64,000 bases of DNA, taken from contig NZ_WBOF01000003.1 in NCBI RefSeq assembly GCF_009569385.1, forward strand, positions 715,834 through 779,833, read 5' to 3'. The position numbers were made by a program, and so were the translations under genes. The DNA is from Streptomyces kaniharaensis (lineage in GTDB: Bacteria; Actinomycetota; Actinomycetes; Streptomycetales; Streptomycetaceae). The stretch's first letter is position 1. Each line of letters opens with the position of its first letter. Shown piece after piece: positions 24,759-32,976 of this stretch. The notes below the pieces were generated by a model. It had not been told where the DNA came from. It made no database searches and saw nothing but the letters and a program-made list of their open reading frames with translations.

Positions 24759-25595
24759 GTGAAAACCAGGACCAGCCCCACCGGGGACACCGTCAGCCTT
24801 GTCTACTCCGTCCGCCTGCCGCTGTCCAGCCGGACCGTCAACTACGTGGCCGGCCTGATCCGCGCCCACCGCAAGACGATCCGCTCCCGCTGGCGCAAGC
24901 TGGACGCCGGGCGGATCGCCGTGATCGCACTGGCCCACCTGCGCAACGACGAGCGGCTGGCCGACCTGGCCGGCGGCAACGCGGTCTCGGCCTCCACGGT
25001 GCGCCGGTGGGTACTGGAGGTGATCGACCTGCTGGCCGCACGCTCTCCCCGCCTGGACCGAGCGCTGGCGAAGGTGGCCAAGGACAGCGGGTGCGTGGTG
25101 CTTCTGGACGGCACGCTGATCCGTACCCGGCGGCGGACCGGCCGGGCGAACCGGAAGAACTACTCGGGCAAGCACAAGGCGCATGGCCTGCTGTTCCTCG
25201 CCCTGACCGACGCGAAGGGGCGGCTGTTGTGGATCTCCTCGGCCCGCCGGGGCGCCTGCAGCGAGATCACGGCCGCCCGCTACGAGAAGCTGTGCGCGCG
25301 GCTGCGGGAACTTCGACTGGGTGCGGTGGCCGACCTGGGGTTCGTCGGCCTGGACGACGGGGACCAGGAGCAGCCGGCGGTCATCACGGGGTTCAAGGCG
25401 AGCGGCGGAAAGCGCCTCTCGTCCCCGAAGAAGGTCGTGAACCGGCTGGTCAGCAGCCTGCGAGCGCCGGTCGAGCACGGCTTCGCGAACCTGAAGACCT
25501 TCCGGATCCTGACCAAGGTGCGCATGCATCCGCGGCACGCGACCGCACTCGTGCGGGCCCTGCTGGTGCTGACGCACCACCAGGTGGCACGGTGA
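24759..25595 (+). CDS. IS5-like DDE transposase
   Basis: A 278-residue transposase of the DDE_Tnp_4 type. It has an N-terminal helix-turn-helix (LAGGNAVSASTVRRWVLEVI) and the catalytic triad in context: Asp in VLLDGTLIRT, Asp in VADLGFVGLDDG and Glu in RAPVEHGFANLKTFRIL. The conserved KNYSGKHKAHGLL segment is also present. It appears intact. The GTG start is preceded by GGGAGTTGGGAAG. The stop lies in the right inverted repeat. It mobilises the 1.72-kb element together with the upstream passenger gene. Confidence 0.9.
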   Translation: MKTRTSPTGDTVSLVYSVRLPLSSRTVNYVAGLIRAHRKTIRSRWRKLDAGRIAVIALAHLRNDERLADLAGGNAVSASTVRRWVLEVIDLLAARSPRLDRALAKVAKDSGCVVLLDGTLIRTRRRTGRANRKNYSGKHKAHGLLFLALTDAKGRLLWISSARRGACSEITAARYEKLCARLRELRLGAVADLGFVGLDDGDQEQPAVITGFKASGGKRLSSPKKVVNRLVSSLRAPVEHGFANLKTFRILTKVRMHPRHATALVRALLVLTHHQVAR

Positions 25596-25700
25596 CGGAT
25601 GATCTCCGCGCGGTGATCACCGTGATGAGCTGCGCGAGCACCCCAATTATTCGTCACACCAGGACCGGTGACCTGCACGAATCACGATGAAACTTCCTCA
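25593..25700 (+). repeat. Right terminal inverted repeat
   Basis: Starts TGACGGATGATC and ends AACTTCCTCA; the reverse complement of the left repeat. It includes the transposase stop codon at its inner edge. Confidence 0.8.
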
Positions 25701-25917
25701 GTGCTCTGACGGCGAGCCGCTCGCGGCCGCCATGTGAGATCAACTGACGGCGCGAAGGGCTGCCACGAGAAACACCTGGCCGTGTACCCACCTCAGCGTC
25801 CCCGGCCGGGCTTCCTCGCAGCCGAGGGGTCACCGCCCGATGGACTCGTCGACAGCCACGAGTGCGGCCTTCCACTGGTACGCCTCCGGCCGCCCCTGGC
25901 CAGGAACGTTCGGAACG

Positions 25918-26202
25918 AAGCCCCGTCTTCACGTTCATCGGCGGGCGGCCCCGCACCGGTTGGGTTGGGCGGCATCGTGGACTGCGACGAGCGCGGGTTT
26001 GTCTTCACTGTCCGGCCTGATCGGCTCCGGCGAACGACCGGCTTCCTGGCCGCTGGCGCGCGACCCGTACCTGGAGACCAGCGTCCCAGGCGTGTTCGCG
26101 GCCGGAGACGTTCGCGCCCACTCGATCAAGCGCGTCGCCTCGGGCGTCGGCGAGGGTGCCATGGCCGTCGCGTTCATCCGCCGCTACCGGACTGGCGGTT
26201 GA
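25918..26202 (+). pseudogene. Thioredoxin-reductase-like flavoprotein, C-terminal remnant
   Basis: Three frames are needed to follow the homology: VFTFIGGRPRTGW, then IVDCDERGFVFT, then DPYLETSVPGVFAAGDVRAH and GEGAMAVAFI. These are the NAD/FAD-domain closing motifs of pyridine nucleotide-disulfide oxidoreductases. The N-terminal two thirds and the redox cysteines are absent, and frameshifts separate the pieces. A dead gene. Confidence 0.8.
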
Positions 26203-26277
26203 CCCACGGCTCGCGCCGGGGCGGGCCGTCCGGCACCGCCCGTCGGCATCCGCCGGCTCGGGTGGATAATCCCCGTC

Positions 26278-26481
26278 GTGACCTCAGGAACAGCGAGTCC
26301 CAAGTGGCGCTCCGCGCTTCGCGCCTTCGTCCTCTTCTTCGTCGGCGGCGCGCTCAGCTACCTCGTCTGCGCGCTGGCGACGCATCGCCCAGGCGGCGAG
26401 GTGCCGTGGGTCGGCATGCTGTTCGGCTCGACCGTCTGCGCAGCCCTCACGGCATTCGCCCCGGCGCGACGCCCGCGCTGA
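26278..26481 (+). CDS. Small two-helix membrane protein, hypothetical
   Basis: Encodes 67 residues from a GTG. A short basic N-terminus (SPKWRSALR) precedes two hydrophobic helices (about residues 15-34 and 42-59) separated by THRPGGEVPW, ending in a basic tail, so both ends are likely cytoplasmic by the positive-inside rule. No Shine-Dalgarno is evident and no family is recognised. The hydrophobicity pattern and codon position bias make it a plausible gene, but it is short. Confidence 0.5.
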   Translation: MTSGTASPKWRSALRAFVLFFVGGALSYLVCALATHRPGGEVPWVGMLFGSTVCAALTAFAPARRPR

Positions 26482-26531
26482 ACCTCCTCCGCAGAGGGCC
26501 TCCCCGCCGTGCCTTCGCAGTGCCGACAGGG

Positions 26532-28085
26532 TCACGGAGTGCCGAGGGCGGCCTCTTCCCGGTCGAGGTCGTGCTGGAGGCGGCGGCGGGTGGTGTCGCT
26601 GATGCGGTGTTCGTCGTAGAGGCGGTGCAGTTCGGTGCTCTGGACGGCGATGACCTCGTGGCGCAGCTGGCGGTAGGCGGCGTCGGCGGTTGTGCCGTCG
26701 GGGGTTTCGGGGGTGCGGTCGAGGCGGGCGGTGAGGCCGCGGCGTACCCGGTCGATGGCGGTTTCAGGCATGGCCTCCAGGGTGGCGAGGTGGTCGATGT
26801 GGTCGAGGGCGGCGTGGTTGAGGGCGTCGCGGGCGTCGTCCTCCTCGCGGGCGGTGTGCTCGGGTTCGAGGGCGAGGCCGGAGCGGTTGACGACCGCGGC
26901 GAGGGTAAGCCCCTGGACGACGAGGGTGAAGACGACGACCGAGGTGGTGAGCACCAGGACGAGGGGCCGTCCGGTGAGCTTGGTGCCGTCGTCGGTGACC
27001 AGGGGGATGGACAGGGCGGCGGCGAGAGGCATGACGCCGCGGGTGCCGGCCCACGTGACCACCCCGGCGACGCGCCAGGACAGTCGGCCGCGTCCTTGGG
27101 TGGGCTTGATGACGCGGGTCAGGGGCAGGGTGGACACGACGCGCACCGCGATCAGCACGCCTGCCAGGGCGAGGGCCTGGAGGGGCCACCAGCCGGTTCC
27201 GGCGGGAAGGTCCCGTACGAGGGTGGGCAGTTCGAGGCCGACGATGCTGAAGACGACGCTCTCCAGCAGGAAGACCACCACCGCGTAGACGGCGTGCAGT
27301 TGCAGGCGGATGTGTGCGTCGGTGAGGCGGTGACCGGAGCGGCCGAGCAGGACTCCTGCGACCACGACCGAGGTGACACCGGAGGTGTGCACGGATTCGG
27401 CCAGCACGTACGCCACATACGGGGTGACCAGGGCGATCACGGTCTCCAGTACCGGGTCGGTGGTGCGGCGGCGCACCAGCCACACCAGGCCGGCGACGGC
27501 GGCGCCCGCCAGGCTTCCGCCACCGCCGAGCAGCAGGAACTCCCCGCCTGCCGCCGGCAGGCTCACCGAGGCGCCGACCGCCACGGCGATTCCGGTGGCG
27601 ACCTTGAACAGCACCAGTGAGGTGGCGTCGTTGAACAGGCTCTCCGCCTGCACCAGCACCTGGACGCGCCCGGGCAGCGCCAGGCGGCGCCCGAGCGCGG
27701 TGACGGCCACCGGATCGGTGCTGGACAGGACGGCTCCCAGCACGAAGGCCATCGCAGGGGGCAGCCCGGCGACGGCGACGGCCGTGAAACCGACGGCCGC
27801 AGCGGAGGCGAAGACCAGGCCGAAGGAGAGGATCGTCACCGGCCGCCACACCGTGCGCAGGTCGCGCAGCGAAAGCTCCTCGGCGGACGCGTACAGCAGT
27901 GGTGGCAGGACGACCATGGCGATGGCCTGCGGGGGGACGTGCAGGACGGGAACGCCGGGTATCAGTGCCACTCCGATGCCGACGAGGACCAGCAGGGAGG
28001 GCGCGGGCACACGCAGCCGCCGGGCGAACGTGGCCACGGTCGTGGCCAGAACCACCAGGACGAGAACGATTCCTACAACGCGCAT
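26532..28085 (-). CDS. Na+/H+ antiporter, CPA1 family
   Basis: About 517 residues. Some 12 membrane helices begin at the N-terminus (VVGIVLVLVVLATT). The family core motif SSTDPVAVTALGRRL and AESLFNDATSLVLFK carry the Asp pair expected to exchange Na+ for H+. A GTRGVMPLAAALSIPL motif follows. The ~120-residue cytoplasmic C-terminus is rich in His/Glu and helical, as in NhaP/NhaG-type proteins. In-frame GTG 28121 and ATG 28103 lie upstream; 28085 is chosen because the protein then begins right at the first helix, but none has a strong ribosome site. It probably maintains pH and sodium balance. Confidence 0.87.
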   Translation of the reverse strand: MRVVGIVLVLVVLATTVATFARRLRVPAPSLLVLVGIGVALIPGVPVLHVPPQAIAMVVLPPLLYASAEELSLRDLRTVWRPVTILSFGLVFASAAAVGFTAVAVAGLPPAMAFVLGAVLSSTDPVAVTALGRRLALPGRVQVLVQAESLFNDATSLVLFKVATGIAVAVGASVSLPAAGGEFLLLGGGGSLAGAAVAGLVWLVRRRTTDPVLETVIALVTPYVAYVLAESVHTSGVTSVVVAGVLLGRSGHRLTDAHIRLQLHAVYAVVVFLLESVVFSIVGLELPTLVRDLPAGTGWWPLQALALAGVLIAVRVVSTLPLTRVIKPTQGRGRLSWRVAGVVTWAGTRGVMPLAAALSIPLVTDDGTKLTGRPLVLVLTTSVVVFTLVVQGLTLAAVVNRSGLALEPEHTAREEDDARDALNHAALDHIDHLATLEAMPETAIDRVRRGLTARLDRTPETPDGTTADAAYRQLRHEVIAVQSTELHRLYDEHRISDTTRRRLQHDLDREEAALGTP

Positions 28086-28275
28086 CGGCGGGTAAGACCT
28101 CATCACAACGAACGGGGTCACCGCCGCCGATCGCCGCAGTCGTCCCCCGAGCCGACCAGGCTTCCCGGCACACCTACGGTCATCTTATCGGGACATTAGC
28201 GGGGGGTGGCAGGGCGTCTTCGCCTGCCCACCGGAGCGCGGCCGGTGCGAACCGGGGCGACCCCATCGCGGGCGG

Positions 28276-28653
28276 CTACCCTCCGCGGCCTCCCGACGGG
28301 CCGGAGTCGGCCCTGGCGTTCGTGACGGAGGCCGTCGCCGCGTAGTACCACGTCTGTCCCGTGCCGCCGGTGGCGGACCTGGTGACGCAGGTGAAGTGGA
28401 CCACGGCGGCGCGGTCGCCGGCCTCACCACCCGGGAACGAGCGCACCACCTGCGGCGCGGCCTGGTGGCCGATCACATCCGTGCCGTCCCGGGCCTCGCC
28501 CAGAACGGCGGCGGTCGCCGAGCTGGCGGCGACCAGCGCCACCACGCACAGCCCGGTGAGAGTGCGCACCAGGCGCGGGGTGTTCCACCACGCCCGGCTG
28601 CGCCAGGAACGGCCGAGCCAGTGACGGGGGGCGCGCGGCGCGGGGAGTGGCAC
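28276..28653 (-). CDS. Hypothetical protein with signal/membrane helix, possibly truncated
   Basis: A 125-residue frame with a basic N-terminus, one hydrophobic helix (about residues 33-51, LTGLCVVALVAASSATAAVL) and a segment RDGTDVIGHQAAPQVV. That segment resembles the start of streptomycete membrane-anchored sensor-like proteins with a longer four-helix extracellular part. The remainder does not continue that resemblance, so this may be a frameshifted or shortened copy. No partner genes suggest a role. Low certainty. Confidence 0.4.
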   Translation of the reverse strand: MPLPAPRAPRHWLGRSWRSRAWWNTPRLVRTLTGLCVVALVAASSATAAVLGEARDGTDVIGHQAAPQVVRSFPGGEAGDRAAVVHFTCVTRSATGGTGQTWYYAATASVTNARADSGPSGGRGG

Positions 28654-29084
28654 GGACGGCTGTCTCCCCTCGCGCCGTCTCCGACGCGACCGTGTTTCCC
28701 ACGACAGCCGTACCGCCCGACGTACCCGTTGGCATCGCCGCGCGCCCCCTCACCCTGTGTTTCACTGGCCGCCGAACCTTCCCCCGGAGGAACCCGCCGG
28801 GGCCGGGATTCGGCAAACGGTCTACCGACAGGCCCCACGCCCGGACGGCGAACCGTTTCCTCGCAGATCAACCTCGGTCCCGTCGAACGTCCGTCCGTCC
28901 ACCCTGACGCGTCCTTGACGCAGGCGACGGTCATCTTGACGAAGCATTGGCGGTGACGCATGTCCGGCAGCTGATCACAGCCTGTTCCTGTGGACCGCGC
29001 CGCCGCCGAGGGGGCGACGAGGAGGCGTGACCGCCGGTGCCGATCTGTGTGCATCGACCGCTGGACGTGACCAAGGCACGGGCT
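28654..29084. other. Intergenic region, no gene seen
   Basis: About 430 bp with only fragmentary frames and no recognisable protein, RNA or repeat. It may be residual DNA between the truncated gene and the MerR operon. Confidence 0.35.
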
Positions 29085-29831
29085 TCAGCAGTCGTGCCCG
29101 GCCGTTCGGCGCTCCTTGGCGCGGTGGGCGAGCACGGCGAGGATCCGCTGCCACGTCGGTGATGCCTCCGCGATCCGGGAGAAGATCACCTCCAGGTTCC
29201 CCACCTGGCTGCTGTCGCGTCCGTGGTCGATCTCCCAGGCGTCCAGGTCCTCGATGAGCCGGTCCACACGGGGATCGTGTGGATCCCAGTCCATTGACTG
29301 GTCACAGACGAGGAACAGGCGCACGGTCTCGGCGTCGTCGAAGCTGGCGTTCTTCTCCTTGATCCCCTGCTGCATGGCCTCCGGGTCCAGCGCCTGCAGC
29401 AGGATCCAGGTGTCGCGCTCCAGCCGCACCGCCCGTTCGCTGACCCCGAGGGCGCGCATCCGGTCGAGGATGGCGATCACCTCGGGCGGCAGGGCGAGCC
29501 GCTCGCCGCTCGCCAGGTCGGCGATCCGGCGGCGGTGCTCGGCGAGCTGGTCGATCTTGCGCTGCAGCTCGGCGTCCAGGTCGGTGACGGCCGCGGCGAA
29601 CTCGGCCGACTGCGCGTTCAGCATTGCGTCGATACGGGCCAACGGCACCCCGGCGTCGGCCAGGGTCCGGATCCGGATCAGGTCCACCGCCGCCTGCGCG
29701 TTGTAGCGTCGGTAGCCGGAGGCATCGCGCTCGGGCTCGGGCAGCAGCCCGACGTGGTGGTAGTGGCGGACGGTGCGCACGGTCACGCCTACGGTCGCCG
29801 CGAGCTGACTGATCGTGAGCACCGTCTCCAC
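29085..29831 (-). CDS. MerR family transcriptional regulator
   Basis: A 248-residue protein with the N-terminal MerR winged helix (LTISQLAATVGVTVRTVRHYHHVGLLPE, given here as the overlapping blocks LTISQLAATVGVTVRTV and RTVRHYHHVGLL), the dimerisation coiled coil (about residues 78-110) and a ~130-residue C-terminal domain. There is no metal-binding cysteine cluster at the usual site, so an organic effector is likelier. It lies 33 bp downstream of the alpha/beta-hydrolase gene in the same orientation. The hydrolase promoter carries the stretched spacer palindrome typical of MerR activation, so it probably activates its own operon. Confidence 0.9.
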   Translation of the reverse strand: METVLTISQLAATVGVTVRTVRHYHHVGLLPEPERDASGYRRYNAQAAVDLIRIRTLADAGVPLARIDAMLNAQSAEFAAAVTDLDAELQRKIDQLAEHRRRIADLASGERLALPPEVIAILDRMRALGVSERAVRLERDTWILLQALDPEAMQQGIKEKNASFDDAETVRLFLVCDQSMDWDPHDPRVDRLIEDLDAWEIDHGRDSSQVGNLEVIFSRIAEASPTWQRILAVLAHRAKERRTAGHDC

Positions 29832-29864
29832 CTTGGGTCTTCGGAAGTATGGCCGGGCCAGAGT

Positions 29865-30779
29865 CTAGGCGCGCCCCGCCCAGTCCACGACGTCACGGAT
29901 CGCCTGCACCACGGCATCCGCGCGCTCGAAGCACAGCTGGCTGTGACCGGTATCCGGCAGGATGCGCTGCTCCCCGCGCGAGACAGCGCTCACCATCGCC
30001 GCGTCCAGCCGGGCCTTGCCGTCGTGCATCGCCTGCAGGGTCTCCTCGGACATCAGCGCCTGCTGGCCGGGGTCGATGCCCATCGGGGTGAGCGCGATCA
30101 CCGGGACGTCGGGCAGGTCCTCCGCGGCCTTCAGCTCGACGGCAAGGCCGGGCATCGAGACCCGCTCGGCGATGCCCACGTGGATCCACCGGTCGCTCAC
30201 GTGGTACTCGATCACCGCGTCCCGCACGTCCTGCGGGTAGTCCACCAGCAGCTCGACGCACATCTGGCGGATGGCGGGCAGCGCCTGCCGCAGCTGCTCC
30301 TCGGTGGGTGACATCTCCACGCTCGCAGCCAGGCTCGCCTCGGCGGGCACGAAGTCGTCCCAGTCCCGGTGGAAGGCGTCCAGCCAGACCAGCCCGGCCA
30401 CCTCCCCGGGGAACAGCTGCGCGAAGCGGTGCGCGTACGCGCCGCCCAGGGAGTGCGGCACCAGGACGTACGGTCCCGGGATGCCTTGGGCGCGCAGCAG
30501 CTCGCGCAGCTCGGTGGCGACCTCGGCGGCGGAGCGCGGCAGCGGCGCCTCGTCGCTGTAGCCAGTGCCGGCGCGGTCGTACACCACCGCGGTGGTGAAC
30601 CGCGCGACCTCCTGCTGGATGCCGTAGTAGTCCAGGCCGATGGCGCTGGCGCCCGGCAGGAAGACGACGGCCGGCCCGCCGCTGCCCGAGCGGTGGACGT
30701 AGAGGCGGCGGCCGTCGACCTCCTGGAAGCCGCCGAGGGGAGGAGTGAGCAGGGTCGAGGAAGTGTTCTCGTTCGTCAT
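29865..30779 (-). CDS. Alpha/beta hydrolase
   Basis: A 304-residue hydrolase of unknown substrate. The nucleophile elbow is VPHSLGGAY (Ser about 112), with an oxyanion-loop stretch FLPGASAIG, an acidic residue after the sixth strand and a final His in DTGHSQL that completes the triad. There is no signal peptide, so it is cytoplasmic. ATG 30779 (MTNENTSS) is preferred to an upstream in-frame codon because the MerR-type promoter lies directly before it. It is the first gene of an operon with the MerR regulator, which suggests inducible breakdown of, or resistance to, the regulator's ligand. Confidence 0.86.
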   Translation of the reverse strand: MTNENTSSTLLTPPLGGFQEVDGRRLYVHRSGSGGPAVVFLPGASAIGLDYYGIQQEVARFTTAVVYDRAGTGYSDEAPLPRSAAEVATELRELLRAQGIPGPYVLVPHSLGGAYAHRFAQLFPGEVAGLVWLDAFHRDWDDFVPAEASLAASVEMSPTEEQLRQALPAIRQMCVELLVDYPQDVRDAVIEYHVSDRWIHVGIAERVSMPGLAVELKAAEDLPDVPVIALTPMGIDPGQQALMSEETLQAMHDGKARLDAAMVSAVSRGEQRILPDTGHSQLCFERADAVVQAIRDVVDWAGRA

Positions 30780-30793
30780 GCGCCAAGGCTCCA

Positions 30794-30817
30794 ACCCTGA
30801 CGCAGGGTCAAAGTCAA
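30794..30817 (-). promoter_or_regulatory. MerR-type promoter with spacer palindrome
   Basis: On the minus strand TTGACT (-35, complement of 30812-30817) is followed by the perfect inverted repeat ACCCTG-CGT-CAGGGT (30794-30808). A dyad immediately after the -35, within a lengthened spacer, is the hallmark of MerR-activated promoters. It lies 15 bp before the hydrolase start codon. Confidence 0.65.
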
Positions 30818-30883
30818 GCCCCTCCGCCGCAACACCCGCAATGCACAGAGCTGTTCAATGTGCGGTACACCGTCGTGAGCGCG

Positions 30884-30959
30884 TCAGACGCCGAGTCGCA
30901 AGGTGATGAGTGCCCAGGTCAGGTGCGCTTCGCTCACCTCCGGCAGGCGCTCGTAGCCG
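30884..30959 (-). pseudogene. IS5/IS4-type transposase C-terminal remnant
   Basis: The minus strand reads GYERLPEVSEAHLTWALITL then a stop; this closely resembles the last residues of common streptomycete DDE transposases. No catalytic part remains nearby. A short scar only. Confidence 0.4.
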
Positions 30960-31101
30960 GTGTCCGACCGTCGGCCATCACCGCCGGCGTTCGAGTCACC
31001 GGATCAGGGCTGGAACCGGTAGCCGATCCCGGGCTCGGTGATCAGGTGACGTGGCCGGCTCGGCTGGCCCGGGACGTCGCGGGGACCGGATGACGTAAGT
31101 C

Positions 31102-31149
31102 CCCTGGCCGGGTGGCCTCGCCGGGTTCGACGAGGCCACCCGGCCAGGG
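31102..31149 (-). terminator. Long perfect hairpin terminator
   Basis: A 19-bp perfect stem (CCCTGGCCGGGTGGCCTCG and its complement) with a 10-nt loop. It lies just beyond the 3' end of the NRPS remnant on the minus strand, where it would end that transcript; with no active gene left it is now an orphan. Confidence 0.75.
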
Positions 31150-31159
31150 CTCAATTCGG

Positions 31160-31800
31160 GTTGCCGGTGCTCAGGGCCACGCAGAGCCGCGCGGTCGAGC
31201 TTCCTGTTGGGGGTCAGCGGGAAGGCGTCCACGGCGACGAACTGGCCGGGCACGATGTAGCCGGGCAGCTTCCCGGCCAGGTGTCGCCGCAGCTCCGCGA
31301 CCGGGGCGTCCGCCGGGGTGAGGTGGGCGACCAGCCGTTTACCGCCTCCGGGTGCGTCGACGGCGGTGACGACGACGGCGGCCTTCTCGTGGCTCAGCAG
31401 GGCGGCCTCGATCTCGCCGAGTTCGACCCGAAGCCGTGGATCTCGACCTGGAAGTCCTCGCGGCCGGGGAATTCCAGGTTGCCGTCCGGCAGGTAGCGTC
31501 CGAGGTCCCCGGTCCGGTACAAACGCTGGCCAGTCCGGGGGTGGGTGACGAAGGAGCGCGCTGTCCGCTCCTCGTCGCGCCAGTACCCCATGGCGACGCC
31601 GAGCCCGCCGATGTACAACTCCCCCGCCACCCAGCCTGGCCGACGGCGCAGTGCGCTGTCGAGGACCTCGAAGTGCTGGTTGGTGAGCGGCTTTCCGTAC
31701 GGCATGCTCGTGCAGGTCGGGTCGATGGCGCCGATCGGATGCCAGTTCTGCGGCTGGCCGTACTCGCTGCGGCTCCGCTGCAGGCTGGGAGAGGAACGGG
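31160..31800 (-). pseudogene. NRPS adenylation-domain C-terminal remnant
   Basis: Reading on the minus strand: NWHPIGAIDPTCTSMPYGKP, GELYIGGLGVAMGYW, YRTGDLGRYLPDGNLEFPGR, DFQVEIHG, then after a frameshift near 31428 RVELGEIEAALLSHEKAAVV and finally NRKLDRAAL. These are adenylation core motifs A5 to A10 in order. The upstream substrate-pocket part is missing or scrambled and no carrier or condensation domain follows. It is a dead fragment of a nonribosomal peptide synthetase, showing former biosynthetic capacity. Confidence 0.85.
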
Positions 31801-31969
31801 TGGTGGCCGGCGCCGAGCTCAACGACGTTGTCGGCCCGGCGGGCGAACTCGCGCTGCAGCCGCGGTGGGGTGCCCCGGTCCTGAGCCAGACGAGGTAGGT
31901 CGTGGGCACCTGCTGCCATGCGTCCGCCCCGACCGGCTGCCCGGTCACCTGAAGGCTCTGCCGGGCGAG

Positions 31970-32305
31970 GTGGTCCGCCGCCTGCGCCTGGACCTCGGGG
32001 GCGCAGTCCTGCAGGAATGTGTCCACGAGCAGCTCGGGGCGGACCCCGAATGCGCCGGCGGCGGGGTCGATGTCGTGACCTGGGTGTCGCCCGAGGACGA
32101 GGTGGCGATGCGGCTGGCCGCCGCCCGGCTCAAGGCCTCCCACCCCGAGGCCGACGCGGCCATCGTGGACACTCTCGTCGTGGGTGCCTACGACGAACTA
32201 CGCGACGCCAAGGTCCGGACGTTCGTCCCGTTCCTGACGGAGCGCCGCGCCAGACCCCGGCTCGAACTGCCGTCACCTGACGCCCGGCCTGCCCCGGAGA
32301 GCTGA
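31970..32305 (+). CDS. Small helical protein, three-helix-bundle type
   Basis: About 111 residues from a GTG, mostly helical and charged: DEVAMRLAAARLKASHPEAD, AAIVDTLVVGAYDELRDAKVR and TFVPFLTERRARPRL. This pattern matches small actinobacterial three-helix-bundle dimerisation proteins related to DUF3562, of unknown function. The start is uncertain because the frame is open further upstream and no ribosome site is clear. The 5' part may have been damaged by the same event that truncated the adjacent NRPS gene. Confidence 0.5.
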   Translation: MVRRLRLDLGGAVLQECVHEQLGADPECAGGGVDVVTWVSPEDEVAMRLAAARLKASHPEADAAIVDTLVVGAYDELRDAKVRTFVPFLTERRARPRLELPSPDARPAPES

Positions 32306-32430
32306 CCCCGGACCCTCCGAGGGCTGACCCCGGGCGCTGGCGGGAGGCCGCGGCGCAGTAGCGCCGCCAGATGTCGACCCCTGCCGGGTTCGCCTGTCAT
32401 GAAGCTACGCACCCTGCGCTGGGCAGCGGC

Positions 32431-32730
32431 TCAGCTCGGGGCCGCAGCGAGGTCGGCCGCACCGAAGGTGACCGAGAACCGCTTGCACCAGATGACGACA
32501 CTGCGGATCCTGGACAAATCGGTGCCAGCCGGGACGGTGTAGTTCTGATTGCCGCGGTTGCCCTTCAGGCGGTCGAGTTCCACGGGGCCGTCACCGAGCG
32601 TGTCCGCGCGAGATTCGGCTGCGGAGCTGGCGGAGAGGTAGACACGCACGTCGGGCCCCTCCGAGGTGCGGAGGTTCGCGCCCATCTCGCCGACGGCGCC
32701 CACGTCGTCGCCGTCGACACCGGGACCCAC
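32431..32730 (-). pseudogene. DM13-domain protein, C-terminal part only
   Basis: The minus frame contains RTSEGPDVRVYLS, LDRLKGNRGNQNYTVPAG and SVVIWCKRFSVTFGAADL, the core of the DM13 (suspected electron-transfer) domain with its single conserved cysteine. The signal peptide or membrane anchor and the first strands expected before this are missing or out of frame (a basic RCRRRRRGRRRR stretch lies in another frame). Probably a 5'-truncated gene. Confidence 0.6.
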
Positions 32731-32847
32731 CGTAGGTAGCTACTACCCGCTCACGCATGGCTCCGACGGACACCCGGCTCTCCTGGTATACCAGCCGACG
32801 CAGTGAACGGACGCCGTTCGGCAGCAACGGCTCGCCACCGGTGGTGA

Positions 32848-32876
32848 TTGAAGTCGATCGGGTGCGAACGTACAGT
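32848..32876 (+). promoter_or_regulatory. Consensus-like promoter of the SNase-dehydrogenase operon
   Basis: TTGAAG at 32848-32853 and TACAGT at 32871-32876 are separated by exactly 17 bp, about 100 bp before the first start codon. This is a good housekeeping-sigma promoter for a streptomycete. Confidence 0.6.
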
Positions 32877-32976
32877 AGCGGCGCCTCAGCCGACTGTGAC
32901 CGCGGCATCGCCGAAGATCGCACCTTGCCGACCGACCGCACAGGCGGCTCCGCCCTCCACCCCCAAAGGGGCTGCC

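Larger units (their letters stand above)
23981..25700 (+). mobile_element. IS5-like insertion element with 108-bp inverted repeats and a passenger gene
   Basis: Long imperfect terminal inverted repeats (23981-24088 and 25593-25700, roughly 92% identical by eye) bound two genes on the same strand: an unknown coiled-coil/winged-helix protein and a DDE transposase whose stop codon lies inside the right repeat. The total is 1720 bp. No convincing target-site duplication is visible, which suggests deletion or rearrangement at one edge. It interrupts an ISL3 remnant on its left and abuts a thioredoxin-reductase remnant region on its right. Confidence 0.8.

Noticed and set aside
26223..26236. GGGCC-GTCC-GGCAC upstream of the small membrane gene at 26278
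   Set aside because: 8 of 10 positions and outside the stress island; not distinguishable from background.
26692..28095. Long plus-strand frames opposite the antiporter gene
   Set aside because: The antiporter has clear motifs and helices; the opposite frames are Arg/Pro/Gly-rich shadows.
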